Part shown: in pieces, positions 13,135 through 21,686 of the stretch
How positions within the stretch are numbered: position 1 is the stretch's first letter
How the letters are laid out: every line of letters begins with the position of its first letter
Assembly: GCA_004296145.1 (NCBI GenBank)
Contig: SEBM01000005.1
Location: 1 to 25,478, forward strand
Length of the DNA: 25,478 nucleotides
Direction: 5' to 3'
Source of the DNA: Flavobacterium sp.
Lineage (GTDB): Bacteria; Bacteroidota; Bacteroidia; Flavobacteriales; Flavobacteriaceae
Notes under the pieces: generated by a model
The model's input: the letters and a program-made list of their open reading frames with translations, nothing else
Database searches by the model: none
What the model was told of the DNA's origin: nothing
Translations under genes and position numbers: made by a program

Positions 13135-13804
13135 AATTCTATACGCCGAAGACGATGAAACATTAGCTTTCCTGACCAAAGATAATCTGGAACAGAATAA
13201 CTATGAAGTGGTTCATTGCATGAACGGAAAAACGAGTTTGGAAGTTTTTAAAAATGAAGAATTCGACATTTGTATTTTGGATATCATGATGCCTAAAATG
13301 GATGGTTTTGAACTGGCTGAAGAAATAAGAAAAATTGATCTTGATGTGCCTATTATTTTTCTTTCGGCTAAAACTTTAAAAGAAGACCGTATAAAAGGTT
13401 TGCGTCTCGGCGCAGACGATTATCTCGTAAAGCCTTTTAGTATTGAAGAGTTATTATTAAAAATTGAAATATTCCTGAAACGTTCCCAAAAAAATGGTGT
13501 AGACAAAAAGTCTATTTATGAAATTGGGAAATATCAGTTTGATACCAAAAATTTTATTCTTTATAATGATAACGAAAAAGTCGGCCTTACGCAACGGGAA
13601 GCTGAACTTCTGAAATTATTTCTTGATAATAAAAACCTGGTCCTGAAAAGACAGCAAATCTTAAACTCGCTTTGGGGAGATGATGATTATTTTATGGGAA
13701 GAAGCCTGGATGTTTTTATTTCGCGGCTGCGCAAAATTTTAGCAAACGAAAAAGGAATTGCTATTGAGAATCTTCACGGAATTGGTTTTCGTTTTATAAT
13801 GTAA
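13121..13804 (+). CDS. OmpR/PhoB family response regulator
   Basis: This is a 227-residue DNA-binding response regulator. The receiver domain (1-120) has the acidic pocket in YAEDDE (Glu10, Asp11, Asp12), phospho-acceptor Asp54 in ILDIMMPKMDG, Ser82 in FLSAK and Lys104 in YLVKPFS. The C-terminal winged helix (about 130-227) shows GLTQREAELLKLF and RSLDVFISRLRKIL, typical of Trans_reg_C. It is phosphorylated by the kinase whose gene it overlaps by 14 bp, and resembles RprY-type regulators. Direct repeats of TGTTAA before the operon have the spacing favoured by this family. DUF1573 and the operon itself are therefore the first candidate targets. Confidence 0.93.
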   Translation: MKNFKILYAEDDETLAFLTKDNLEQNNYEVVHCMNGKTSLEVFKNEEFDICILDIMMPKMDGFELAEEIRKIDLDVPIIFLSAKTLKEDRIKGLRLGADDYLVKPFSIEELLLKIEIFLKRSQKNGVDKKSIYEIGKYQFDTKNFILYNDNEKVGLTQREAELLKLFLDNKNLVLKRQQILNSLWGDDDYFMGRSLDVFISRLRKILANEKGIAIENLHGIGFRFIM

Positions 13805-13858
13805 TTTGCAGTCAGATTATTTTAAAAAAATCGTATTTTTAATATTAAATTTTAAGAT

Positions 13859-14623
13859 ATGAAACTGCATCATTTACGTAATGCTACTTTAGTTATTGAA
13901 ACAGAAAAGCATGTCATTTTAATTGATCCGATGTTGGGAAAAAGGAAAACTATTCCGCCTTTTACTATTTTTCGTTATAAACCCAAAAGAAATCCGCTGA
14001 CGGCACTTCCTAAAAACAGCAGGGATATTTTGAGCAAAGTCACACATTGTCTGATCACACATTTGCATCCGGATCATATTGATAAAGCCGGCGAAGTTTT
14101 TTTGAAAAGAAAATCAATTCCGGTTATCTGTAGTGTAAAAGATGAAAAAGCGCTTACGCAAAGAGGTTTAACCGTTTCACAAACTCTGGATTACTGGCAG
14201 CCTCAGGATTTTCTTGACGGAAAAATTACTGGAATTCCTGCTCTTCACGGTTATGGTTTTGTTACCAAATTGATGGGAAATGTAATGGGATTTTTTATAG
14301 AACTTGCAGGTGAAAAATCGGTTTACATAAGCTCTGATACTATTTTGACAAACGATGTTGAAAAGGTCTTAACAGAACTTAAACCGGATATTGCCACTGT
14401 TGCCTGCGGAACCGCAAGATTAGATTTTGGACAGCCATTATTAATGAGAATGGATGATATTCTGAAATTTACAAAACTCGCACCGGGAAAAGTTTTTGCC
14501 AACCATCTTGAAGCTTTAAACCATTGTCCGACAAAAAGAGAGACATTAAAACAGGCTTTAATTGATAATAATCTTTTATCAAAAACAGTTGTTCCGAATG
14601 ACGGTGAATGTGTGGAATATTAG
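13859..14623 (+). CDS. Metallo-beta-lactamase fold hydrolase (UlaG-like)
   Basis: This is a 254-residue cytosolic MBL-fold protein. The metal-binding motif THLHPDHID supplies His68, His70, Asp72 and His73. Additional probable ligands are in PALHGYG, YISSDTIL and FANHLEALNH. The opening strand (MKLHHLRNATLVIETEKHVI) followed by LIDPML is typical of UlaG/UPF0173-like members, which include lactonases and phosphodiesterases. The substrate cannot be told. It follows the response-regulator gene by 54 bp on the same strand and could be read through from that operon, but a link in function is not evident. An alternative annotation is simply MBL-fold metallo-hydrolase. Confidence 0.87.
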   Translation: MKLHHLRNATLVIETEKHVILIDPMLGKRKTIPPFTIFRYKPKRNPLTALPKNSRDILSKVTHCLITHLHPDHIDKAGEVFLKRKSIPVICSVKDEKALTQRGLTVSQTLDYWQPQDFLDGKITGIPALHGYGFVTKLMGNVMGFFIELAGEKSVYISSDTILTNDVEKVLTELKPDIATVACGTARLDFGQPLLMRMDDILKFTKLAPGKVFANHLEALNHCPTKRETLKQALIDNNLLSKTVVPNDGECVEY

Positions 14624-14689
14624 TTTAAATCTGACCTAAAAAGATTCGGTTTTTCTAACTTATAAATTATCCCATTCCTTTATAAATAT

Positions 14690-14697
14690 TATATTTG
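14690..14697 (+). promoter_or_regulatory. -7 promoter element of the two-helix membrane protein gene
   Basis: TATATTTG is an exact TAnnTTTG match, 23 bases before the ATG at 14721. Confidence 0.5.
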
Positions 14698-14720
14698 GCG
14701 GCTAAACCCAAATACAAAAA

Positions 14721-15251
14721 ATGACTAATCTTTTACACAAACTAAAATTAATACAAGATTTAAAATTCAAATTAAACATTTCAAAAACAGAATTTACCAA
14801 AAAATTCAGAGAGAATGTTGATGAATCAAATTTAGGTTACGAACCTTTTGAAGTTTTTCAGTCAAGTACAAATCATTACAAAGGAAACATCTACAATAAT
14901 AATTTTGAATTAAAAAAAAGAAAAAGGTTTTTTGATACACGTTATTCATTTGCCAAAGTAACCGGTCAATTGGTTGAAGAAAATGAACATTTAAATATAG
15001 AAGTTGAGATTAATGCTTTTAAGAAAAGAATGATTATTTTCTTTGGATTCTTAATTCTGTTTTATCTTGTTTTTATTATTGTTTCTATTTTTGGAGGAGA
15101 AGTGTCTTCAACACCACTTTTTTTCCTTCCTTTCCTTATGATTCATATGTGTGTTATGCTAGGAATCCCATATTTTATGATTAGAAGAAGTGTTAGTAAG
15201 ATGGCTTATGATCTGGAAAGAGATTTTCATTATTGGGTGACAAAAAATTAA
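14721..15251 (+). CDS. Hypothetical membrane protein with two transmembrane helices
   Basis: I do not recognise this 176-residue protein. The first 100 residues are hydrophilic, lysine- and asparagine-rich and without signal peptide. Two hydrophobic helices follow (about 104-124 and 132-154) joined by a short loop (GGEVSSTP). A short basic tail after the second helix (IRRSVSKMAYDLERDFHYWV) fits an inside-inside topology with both termini in the cytoplasm. A middle region (about 66-98) predicts beta strands (DTRYSFAKVTGQLVE, LNIEVEINAF), as in some small PH-like or DUF-type membrane proteins. The gene has its own promoter element, and its stop codon abuts the stop of the convergent radical SAM gene with no spacer. 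Confidence 0.75.
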   Translation: MTNLLHKLKLIQDLKFKLNISKTEFTKKFRENVDESNLGYEPFEVFQSSTNHYKGNIYNNNFELKKRKRFFDTRYSFAKVTGQLVEENEHLNIEVEINAFKKRMIIFFGFLILFYLVFIIVSIFGGEVSSTPLFFLPFLMIHMCVMLGIPYFMIRRSVSKMAYDLERDFHYWVTKN

Positions 15252-17450
15252 TTATAACACCAACAAACCAAATTCACGGAGTGTATTAACAGGTTTTGAA
15301 TACCAGAACAATTCAAAATCTTCTAAGTTAGTTTCAAAATCTGTTTTTATTTCCTGAAAAGTATAATTCTTGTTGTTTGAAATGCTAATATTTTTCAGCA
15401 TTTCTACTAGCCATTCTCCTTCATTTTTACTTGTCTGAATTGTAAAACTTTCTTTTTTATGATGAAAGATTAACGACATCATTTCCCAGCTTCTTCCTTT
15501 TTTAGATTTTACAAAAGATTCTGCAAAAGGTTTTCCTCCTAACCAAACTACTTTTGCATTTGGTTTTGTGTTGAAATCATTTCCTTCTTCGAGGGCATTA
15601 AAAATAAAATCGGGATCTATTTTGGTTTTCGGAATTTTAAAATCAAACCAATCCTGTAATTCGTAATCAAAACAGATTCCGTGCATGAAATTGAAAAGCG
15701 ATTTTTTTAATCCAAAACTAAATTTATCGTGGTTGATTCCTGTAGAATCTGTATAATCAATATCGTTGTTAGCGAAAGTTCCAATCGCTTCTGTTTTCTT
15801 AGTAACGCCAAATTTTTCCGGATACAAACCAACCGGACTGTGCGCCGTCATCGCAAACTGATGCCAAAATCCAGACTGTAGAATTCCCGCTTCAAACAAC
15901 TGTCGTACCATTTCGAGACTGTCAACGGTTTCCTGAATGGTTTGTGTTGGATATCCGTACATTAAGTATGCGTGAACCATAATTCCGGCTTCGGTAAAAT
16001 TTCTCGTTACTTTGGCGACTTGTTCTACGGTTACCCCTTTATCAATTAATTTCAATAATCGGTCTGAAGCCACTTCTAAACCTCCTGAAACGGCGATACA
16101 TCCAGAAGCTTTTAATAACAAACATAAATCGGCAGAAAAACTTTTTTCAAAACGAATGTTTGTCCACCAGGTTACGGCAAGTTTTCTACGTAAGATTTCT
16201 AATGCTAAAGCACGCATTAAAGCCGGCGGTGCAGCTTCATCAACAAAATGAAAACCATTTTGCCCGGTTTGCTGCATTAAATCTTCCATTCTGTCACAAA
16301 GTAAACTTGCCGCAACGGGTTCGTATACTTTTATATAATCTAAAGAAATATCACAAAAAGTACATTTTCCCCAATAACAGCCGTGCGCCATTGTGAGCTT
16401 GTTCCATCGCCCGTCGCTCCACATTCGGTGCATCGGATTTACGATTTCGATAACCGAAATATATTTATCCAAAGGTAAATCTGAATAATCGGGTGTCCCT
16501 ACGTACGCTTGTTTATAATCGTGTTTTAGGGAATTGTTTTTGTAAACGACTTCTTCATTTTCTAATAAAAAAGTTCTTTTATATGCATTGTAATCCGGAT
16601 TTTCTAAATTGAAAATTAATTCTTCAATTGGCACTTCTCCATCATCCAAAGTGATATAATCAAAAAACTCAAAAACACGTTTGTCTGAAAGCGAGCGTAA
16701 TTCGGTATTTGGAAAACCGCCTCCCATCAAAATTTTAATTTCCGGATAATTTTGTTTTACCCATTGTGCGCATCTGAAGGCGCTGTATAAATTTCCCGGA
16801 AAGGGAACAGAAATTAAAAATAAGGTTGGTCGTATTTCTTCGATTTTAGTTTTTAATAAGGAGATTAAAATCGAATCGATATAAGTAAGTTCTAGTTGCA
16901 GAGCGTTATATAATTCGTCAAAAGAATTGGCGCTTCGGCCTAAACGTTCGGCATATCGGCTGAAGCCAAAATTTTCATCAATACATTCTACAATAAAATC
17001 TGAAATATCTTCCAGATATAAAGTCGCTAAATGTTTGGCTTTGTCCTGCGTTCCCATTGTCCCGAAAGCCCAATCAAGTTCTTCCAGTTGCGCAAAACGA
17101 GATGCTTCGGGAAGAAAATCTTCCTGACAAATCTGCAAAGCCAATGTTGGATTTTTCCCCTGCAAAAACTGAATAACGGCATCAATGGTTTTGATGTATT
17201 CGTCTTGTAAGGCAAAAATACGTTTAGAATTATCGGAGACTTCAGAACCTGAAACTTTAAACTCTGAAACCTGAAACAAATCAATTAATCCTTTCTTAGA
17301 AAACAATTCTAAAATCACATCAATACCCAAATCTGCCTGAACCGATGCTACATTTTTGGTATTCAGAAACCCTTTTATATAAGCAGTTGCCGGATACGGA
17401 GTATTCAGTTGGGTAAATGGAGGCGTTATTACAAAAAGTTTCGTTTTCAA
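15252..17450 (-). CDS. Radical SAM protein with B12-binding-like domain
   Basis: This is a 732-residue cytosolic radical SAM enzyme. The N-terminal part (about 1-300) has the fold pattern of cobalamin-binding-type domains (LFVITPPFTQLNTPYPATAY; LFLISVPFPGN; ILMGGGFPNTELR), but I cannot find the DxHxxG motif of base-off B12 binding. The Fe-S cluster motif is GCYWGKCTFCD with Cys358, Cys363 and Cys366, spaced C-x4-C-x2-C rather than the classical C-x3-C-x2-C. Further SAM-domain elements are FHFVDEA, WWTNIRFE, CIAVSGGLEVAS and HAYLMYGYPTQT. The substrate is unknown. The start is a TTG at 17450, which gives the typical short lead-in MKTKLFVITPPF and has a TATTTTTG promoter element 17 bases upstream. 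It is divergent from the T9SS giant. Confidence 0.87.
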   Translation of the reverse strand: MKTKLFVITPPFTQLNTPYPATAYIKGFLNTKNVASVQADLGIDVILELFSKKGLIDLFQVSEFKVSGSEVSDNSKRIFALQDEYIKTIDAVIQFLQGKNPTLALQICQEDFLPEASRFAQLEELDWAFGTMGTQDKAKHLATLYLEDISDFIVECIDENFGFSRYAERLGRSANSFDELYNALQLELTYIDSILISLLKTKIEEIRPTLFLISVPFPGNLYSAFRCAQWVKQNYPEIKILMGGGFPNTELRSLSDKRVFEFFDYITLDDGEVPIEELIFNLENPDYNAYKRTFLLENEEVVYKNNSLKHDYKQAYVGTPDYSDLPLDKYISVIEIVNPMHRMWSDGRWNKLTMAHGCYWGKCTFCDISLDYIKVYEPVAASLLCDRMEDLMQQTGQNGFHFVDEAAPPALMRALALEILRRKLAVTWWTNIRFEKSFSADLCLLLKASGCIAVSGGLEVASDRLLKLIDKGVTVEQVAKVTRNFTEAGIMVHAYLMYGYPTQTIQETVDSLEMVRQLFEAGILQSGFWHQFAMTAHSPVGLYPEKFGVTKKTEAIGTFANNDIDYTDSTGINHDKFSFGLKKSLFNFMHGICFDYELQDWFDFKIPKTKIDPDFIFNALEEGNDFNTKPNAKVVWLGGKPFAESFVKSKKGRSWEMMSLIFHHKKESFTIQTSKNEGEWLVEMLKNISISNNKNYTFQEIKTDFETNLEDFELFWYSKPVNTLREFGLLVL

Positions 17451-17467
17451 AAGGGAAATATTTTGTG

Positions 17468-17475
17468 CAAAAATA
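17468..17475 (-). promoter_or_regulatory. -7 promoter element of the radical SAM gene
   Basis: The minus strand reads TATTTTTG, an exact TAnnTTTG match, 17 bases before the TTG start at 17450. This supports that start. Confidence 0.5.
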
Positions 17476-17530
17476 CGGGATATTAGGGACTTTTTAAGGA
17501 AAAGATTTTAGTTGTTGCGGACATGAGTTT

Positions 17531-17564
17531 TTGGTTTTATTTTGTAGATATTTAATTACATTTG
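17531..17564 (+). promoter_or_regulatory. Promoter of the giant T9SS protein gene
   Basis: TTG (17531-17533, within TTTTTGG) and TACATTTG (17557-17564) are separated by 23 bases, matching the -33/-7 consensus with long spacing. The ATG is 20 bases further on. Confidence 0.5.
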
Positions 17565-17584
17565 TTCCGCATTAAAACTGACCC

Positions 17585-20500
17585 ATGAAGCGAATTTTAC
17601 TATTTTTATTCTTATTACTTTTCAATAACACATTTTCTCAAAACAAAAATCAATCCATTGGTTTTAAAGAGAATAAAGGGCAAATTATTGATCAGAAGGG
17701 CAAGCCAAATAATGCTGTAAAATATTTATTGAATACTGGCGGATTAAATGTTCAGTTAAGAAAAAATGGTTTTTCTTATGACGTTTATGAAGTAAAGAAA
17801 ACGCCGATTGTGCGACCGTTACCACAAACGTCGAAAACACTTCCGTATCAGATTCCGGAAAGAGATCATGAAAAACCTGAATATAATTTAGAATATATTT
17901 TTCACCGAATTGATATTGACTTTGTAAATTCAAATTCTAAAGTTGAATTAATTACAGATAAGGCTTCGGCAGATTTTGATAATTATTACAATATTCCGAA
18001 CAAACCTGAAGGAATTGTTGGAGTCCACCAATATAAACAGATTACTTATAAAAATATTTATTCCAATATTGATGTCGTTTTTACAATTCCCGAAGATCCT
18101 AAAAAAACAGTTGAATATAATTTCGTCATTCATCCAAAAGGAAAAATATCAGATATTAAATTAAAATTTAATGGTGCAGAAACGGATTTGATTGATAACA
18201 AAATCCAAATGAATGTCCGTTTTGGAAAAATGGAAGAAACGCTTCCGGCGAGTTGGATTGAAGATGGAACGGCTAAAAAGGAAATTGAAGTTGGCTATCG
18301 CAAAATCAAAAATAATGTTTATGGTTTTGAAGCAACTAATCATGATTCTGATAAAACTTTGATTATTGATCCGGTGCCGACTAGACTTTGGGGAACTTAT
18401 TATGGTGGAAATAGTGGAGATTTAACTCAAAAAATAAAGAGTGATAAACTAGGAAATGTAATTATTAGCGGAGAGACATCCAGCTCTACAAATATCGCGA
18501 CAACTGGTTCCTTTCAAAACACAAAAATTTCGATTTGGGATGCCTCTTATCTTTCAAAATTAACTCCTGAGGGCATTAGGGTTTGGGGAACATATATTAA
18601 TTCTGCTAAAGTTCACGATATTGCAATTAATTCAAATAACGAGATTTACGTTGGTGGCTCCGACTATGGTTATAACTCTGGGGATAATTTAACGACTCCT
18701 GGAGCATATAAAAATGTTAATCCTGATTTTTCTTTAGATGGTTTAGTACTAAAATTTAATAATGATGGTTATCGAATATGGGGAACCTTATTTGGGGGAA
18801 TTGAAGGAGATTACATTAACACTTTAAGTCTGGATAATCAAGAAAATTTAATTATTGCAGGCGAAACTCATAGTGAAGATGGAATTGCTACTTCAAATGC
18901 ATTTCAACCGAACAATAATGATCCTTTTCATGGCTGTGGCTTTTTTGCTAAATTCTCTCCATCAGGAAATAGAATCTCAGGGAGTTATTTCCCAGGAATA
19001 TTTAGATATTCTTCGGTAGATAAAGACAATAGCTTAATCTTTGCAGGTCAGTATAGAATAGATTCTGATCAAACAAATATTGCTACATCTGGTGCTCATC
19101 AAACCCAAATATATGATATGGACGGTTTTATAGTTAAATTTAACTCTCTAGGTCACAGATTATGGTGTACTTATTATGGCGGTGATGCATCTTTTTTTAT
19201 TTCAGTACCGGACTATTATGACCGAATTACTGGTATTGGTACTGACGCACTTAATAATATTTATATCACAGGAACAACAAATAGTCTTAATAATATATCA
19301 ACATTTGGTGCACATAAAGAAAATCAAAAAAAAGATGGTGTTGATGCTTTTTTAGCTAAATTTAATTCAGAGGGTATCAGACAATGGGGAACCTATTATG
19401 GGTCTGAAAATGCACAAGGTAATGATAATTGTGAAAGTAGTTTTATATCTACTGATGGCAACATTTATATTACAGGGAATACCAGAAGTGAAACAGATAT
19501 TTCAACATCTGACAGCTTTCAACAAATAAATAATGGGTCTGATGAAGGTTTTATTTCAAAATTCGATACTACAGGAAAACTTGTCTGGGGGACATATTAT
19601 GGTGGCAGTCATCAGGATTATATTAAAAATATTTTCTATGATGATAGTTTTGTTTATGTTATCGGAACAACTACCGGAAGTAACAATCTAGGCACACTTG
19701 GAACTGAATATCCATCAAATGGAGGAGGATCTATTTTTATTGCTAAATTCCAAGATTGCTTATCAAATCCAAAAGTCGAAAGCAACTCACCAGTTTGTAT
19801 AGGCAAAACATTAGAGCTTAAAGCTTCAGGCGGTACAACATATTTATGGACAGGTCCGAACGGTTTTACCTCAACAGATCAAAATCCAATAATTACGAAT
19901 GTAACAACAGCTAATTCCGGAGAATATAACTGTTTAATTACAGGAACAGGCGGTTGCGATGACACAAAAAAAATTACTGTTGTAATTGGTGATAATATTG
20001 CACCAATACCAGACTTAACAACTCTTCCAACAATAACCGGAGATTGCAATACAATTATAACTACAATTCCAACCGCAACAGATGCTTGTGCGGGAGCAAT
20101 TGTTGGAACAACCACAAATCCGTTATCGTATGCATTGCCTGGAACTTATACTATAATCTGGGATTATAACGACGGAAACGGAAATATTTCACATCAAAAC
20201 CAAACTGTTACAATTACTGGTCAGCCATTGCCAACTGCAGATCCTTTACAAACCTTCTGTGTTCAGCAAAATGCAACAGTAAACGATATCCAAATTACCG
20301 GACAAAATATAAAATGGTACAGTAACCTAAATGGAGGAACACTTGTACCCACTACAACTGTAGCTCAGGACAAAACAACTTATTATGCTTCGCAAACTAT
20401 TAATGGCTGTGAAAGTGAAAGAACTCCTGTCACTATTAATATTCAGGTTACTTTTCCTCCAACAGGAAATGCAAACCAATCATTCTGTACAGCGCAAAAT

Positions 20501-21649
20501 CCAACTATTGCAGATATTCAGGTTACAGGAACATCAATAAAATGGTATGATGCAGTAAATAACGGTAATTTATTAGCCGAAACTACAAATCTTGTTAATG
20601 CACAAACTTATTATGCTTCTCAAACTGTAAATAATTGTGAAGGCCAGAGATTTGGAATTACAGTTTCAATTACTAATACACCTTCTGCTCCATCTGGAAA
20701 TGCTAATCAGTCATTTTGTAAAAACGAAAATGCAACTTTAGGCGATATTAAAATTACGGGACAAAACATAAAATGGTACGATACTAATTTTTCTGCAACT
20801 AGTTTACCAAGTACCACTTTATTGGAAGATAATAGAACTTATTACGCTTCGCAGACAATTGGATGTGAAGGTGACAGAACTCCAATTTTAGTTCGAATTT
20901 ATGACACTCCAATGCCCGTTGGAAACATTAATCAAACATTTTGTATTGACGAAAATGCAACAATAAATGATCTTAATATTTCCGGAACAGCTTTAACATG
21001 GTACGATGCTGCGACTAATGGAAATATATTACCAATAACTTCCTTATTACAAAATGGAAATTATTATGTAACACAGACGTTAAACAATTGCGAAAGTCAA
21101 AGATTTGCTATTGCTGTAACGATACAAGACACACAAATGCCAATTGCTGACTCACCACAAAAATTTTGTGTTCAACAAAATGCTTCATTGGAAAAAATTA
21201 AAATTGAAGGACAAAATATAAAGTGGTACGATGCTGTAACTGGCGGAATAAATTTATCTGAATCAACCTCTTTAGAAAACGGGGTTACGTATTATGTATC
21301 ACAAACTATTAATGATTGCGAAAGTAAAAGAACGCCAATAACGGTTCAGATTCTTACAGCAACGACTCCGGATTGTATTAATTATGTGGATGAGCTTCCT
21401 TTTCCAAAATTCTTTACACCAAATAATGATGGGCATAATGATACCTGGACAATTGATTTTGCTTACTTAGCGCCAAATTCTTCAATCAGAATATTTGACC
21501 GATATGGGAAGTTTATTAAAGAATTACCCAAAAATACTGATTGGGACGGAACCTATATCGGCCATGATGAACCAGCATCAGATTATTGGTTTGTAGTAAC
21601 CCGTTTAAACGGAGCCCAATTCAGAGGACACTTTAGTTTGAAAAGATAA
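17585..21649 (+). CDS. Giant secreted T9SS type B protein with propeller and tandem Ig-like repeats
   Basis: This is a 1354-residue secreted or surface-attached protein. In order: a signal peptide (about 1-18); an N-terminal domain typical of SBBP-containing proteins (about 22-262, IGFKENKGQI… near the start); seven SBBP-type repeats, each opening like RLWGTYYGG (267-725), enough for a seven-bladed beta-propeller; an Ig/PKD-like module (about 727-800, SPVCIGKTLELKASGGTTYLW); an HYR-like module (about 800-880); five tandem repeats of ~76 residues (884-1261); and a C-terminal gliding-associated CHU_C domain (FFTPNNDGHNDTW … DWDGTY … FRGHFSLKR), the T9SS type B sorting signal. The last part targets the protein through the type IX system across the outer membrane. 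An adhesin or matrix role is inferred; no catalytic motif is seen. Its promoter is at 17531-17564 and a terminator follows at 21652. Confidence 0.92.
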   Translation: MKRILLFLFLLLFNNTFSQNKNQSIGFKENKGQIIDQKGKPNNAVKYLLNTGGLNVQLRKNGFSYDVYEVKKTPIVRPLPQTSKTLPYQIPERDHEKPEYNLEYIFHRIDIDFVNSNSKVELITDKASADFDNYYNIPNKPEGIVGVHQYKQITYKNIYSNIDVVFTIPEDPKKTVEYNFVIHPKGKISDIKLKFNGAETDLIDNKIQMNVRFGKMEETLPASWIEDGTAKKEIEVGYRKIKNNVYGFEATNHDSDKTLIIDPVPTRLWGTYYGGNSGDLTQKIKSDKLGNVIISGETSSSTNIATTGSFQNTKISIWDASYLSKLTPEGIRVWGTYINSAKVHDIAINSNNEIYVGGSDYGYNSGDNLTTPGAYKNVNPDFSLDGLVLKFNNDGYRIWGTLFGGIEGDYINTLSLDNQENLIIAGETHSEDGIATSNAFQPNNNDPFHGCGFFAKFSPSGNRISGSYFPGIFRYSSVDKDNSLIFAGQYRIDSDQTNIATSGAHQTQIYDMDGFIVKFNSLGHRLWCTYYGGDASFFISVPDYYDRITGIGTDALNNIYITGTTNSLNNISTFGAHKENQKKDGVDAFLAKFNSEGIRQWGTYYGSENAQGNDNCESSFISTDGNIYITGNTRSETDISTSDSFQQINNGSDEGFISKFDTTGKLVWGTYYGGSHQDYIKNIFYDDSFVYVIGTTTGSNNLGTLGTEYPSNGGGSIFIAKFQDCLSNPKVESNSPVCIGKTLELKASGGTTYLWTGPNGFTSTDQNPIITNVTTANSGEYNCLITGTGGCDDTKKITVVIGDNIAPIPDLTTLPTITGDCNTIITTIPTATDACAGAIVGTTTNPLSYALPGTYTIIWDYNDGNGNISHQNQTVTITGQPLPTADPLQTFCVQQNATVNDIQITGQNIKWYSNLNGGTLVPTTTVAQDKTTYYASQTINGCESERTPVTINIQVTFPPTGNANQSFCTAQNPTIADIQVTGTSIKWYDAVNNGNLLAETTNLVNAQTYYASQTVNNCEGQRFGITVSITNTPSAPSGNANQSFCKNENATLGDIKITGQNIKWYDTNFSATSLPSTTLLEDNRTYYASQTIGCEGDRTPILVRIYDTPMPVGNINQTFCIDENATINDLNISGTALTWYDAATNGNILPITSLLQNGNYYVTQTLNNCESQRFAIAVTIQDTQMPIADSPQKFCVQQNASLEKIKIEGQNIKWYDAVTGGINLSESTSLENGVTYYVSQTINDCESKRTPITVQILTATTPDCINYVDELPFPKFFTPNNDGHNDTWTIDFAYLAPNSSIRIFDRYGKFIKELPKNTDWDGTYIGHDEPASDYWFVVTRLNGAQFRGHFSLKR
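20234..21367 (+). repeat. Five tandem ~76-codon repeats inside the T9SS protein gene
   Basis: Units start at about 20234, 20462, 20693, 20918 and 21143 (residues 884, 960, 1037, 1112, 1187). Each has the pattern FCxxxNAT…DIxITGQNIKWYD…TYYASQTxNxCES, with a pair of cysteines likely to form a disulphide across an Ig-like fold. The units have diverged at DNA level, so recent slippage is not evident. Confidence 0.88.
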
Positions 21650-21651
21650 AT

Positions 21652-21677
21652 AAAAATGCCAATTGAAGGGCATTTTT
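21652..21677. terminator. Bidirectional terminator hairpin
   Basis: The arms AAAAATGCC (21652-21660) and GGCATTTTT (21669-21677) surround an 8-base loop between the convergent T9SS giant and alpha/beta hydrolase genes. Confidence 0.8.
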
Positions 21678-21686
21678 ATTTTAAAT

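Noticed and set aside
20234..21367. Regular spacing that could suggest a CRISPR-like array
   Set aside because: The periodicity is that of ~76-codon protein repeats in frame, with diverged DNA and no constant short direct repeat. No cas genes are present in the window.
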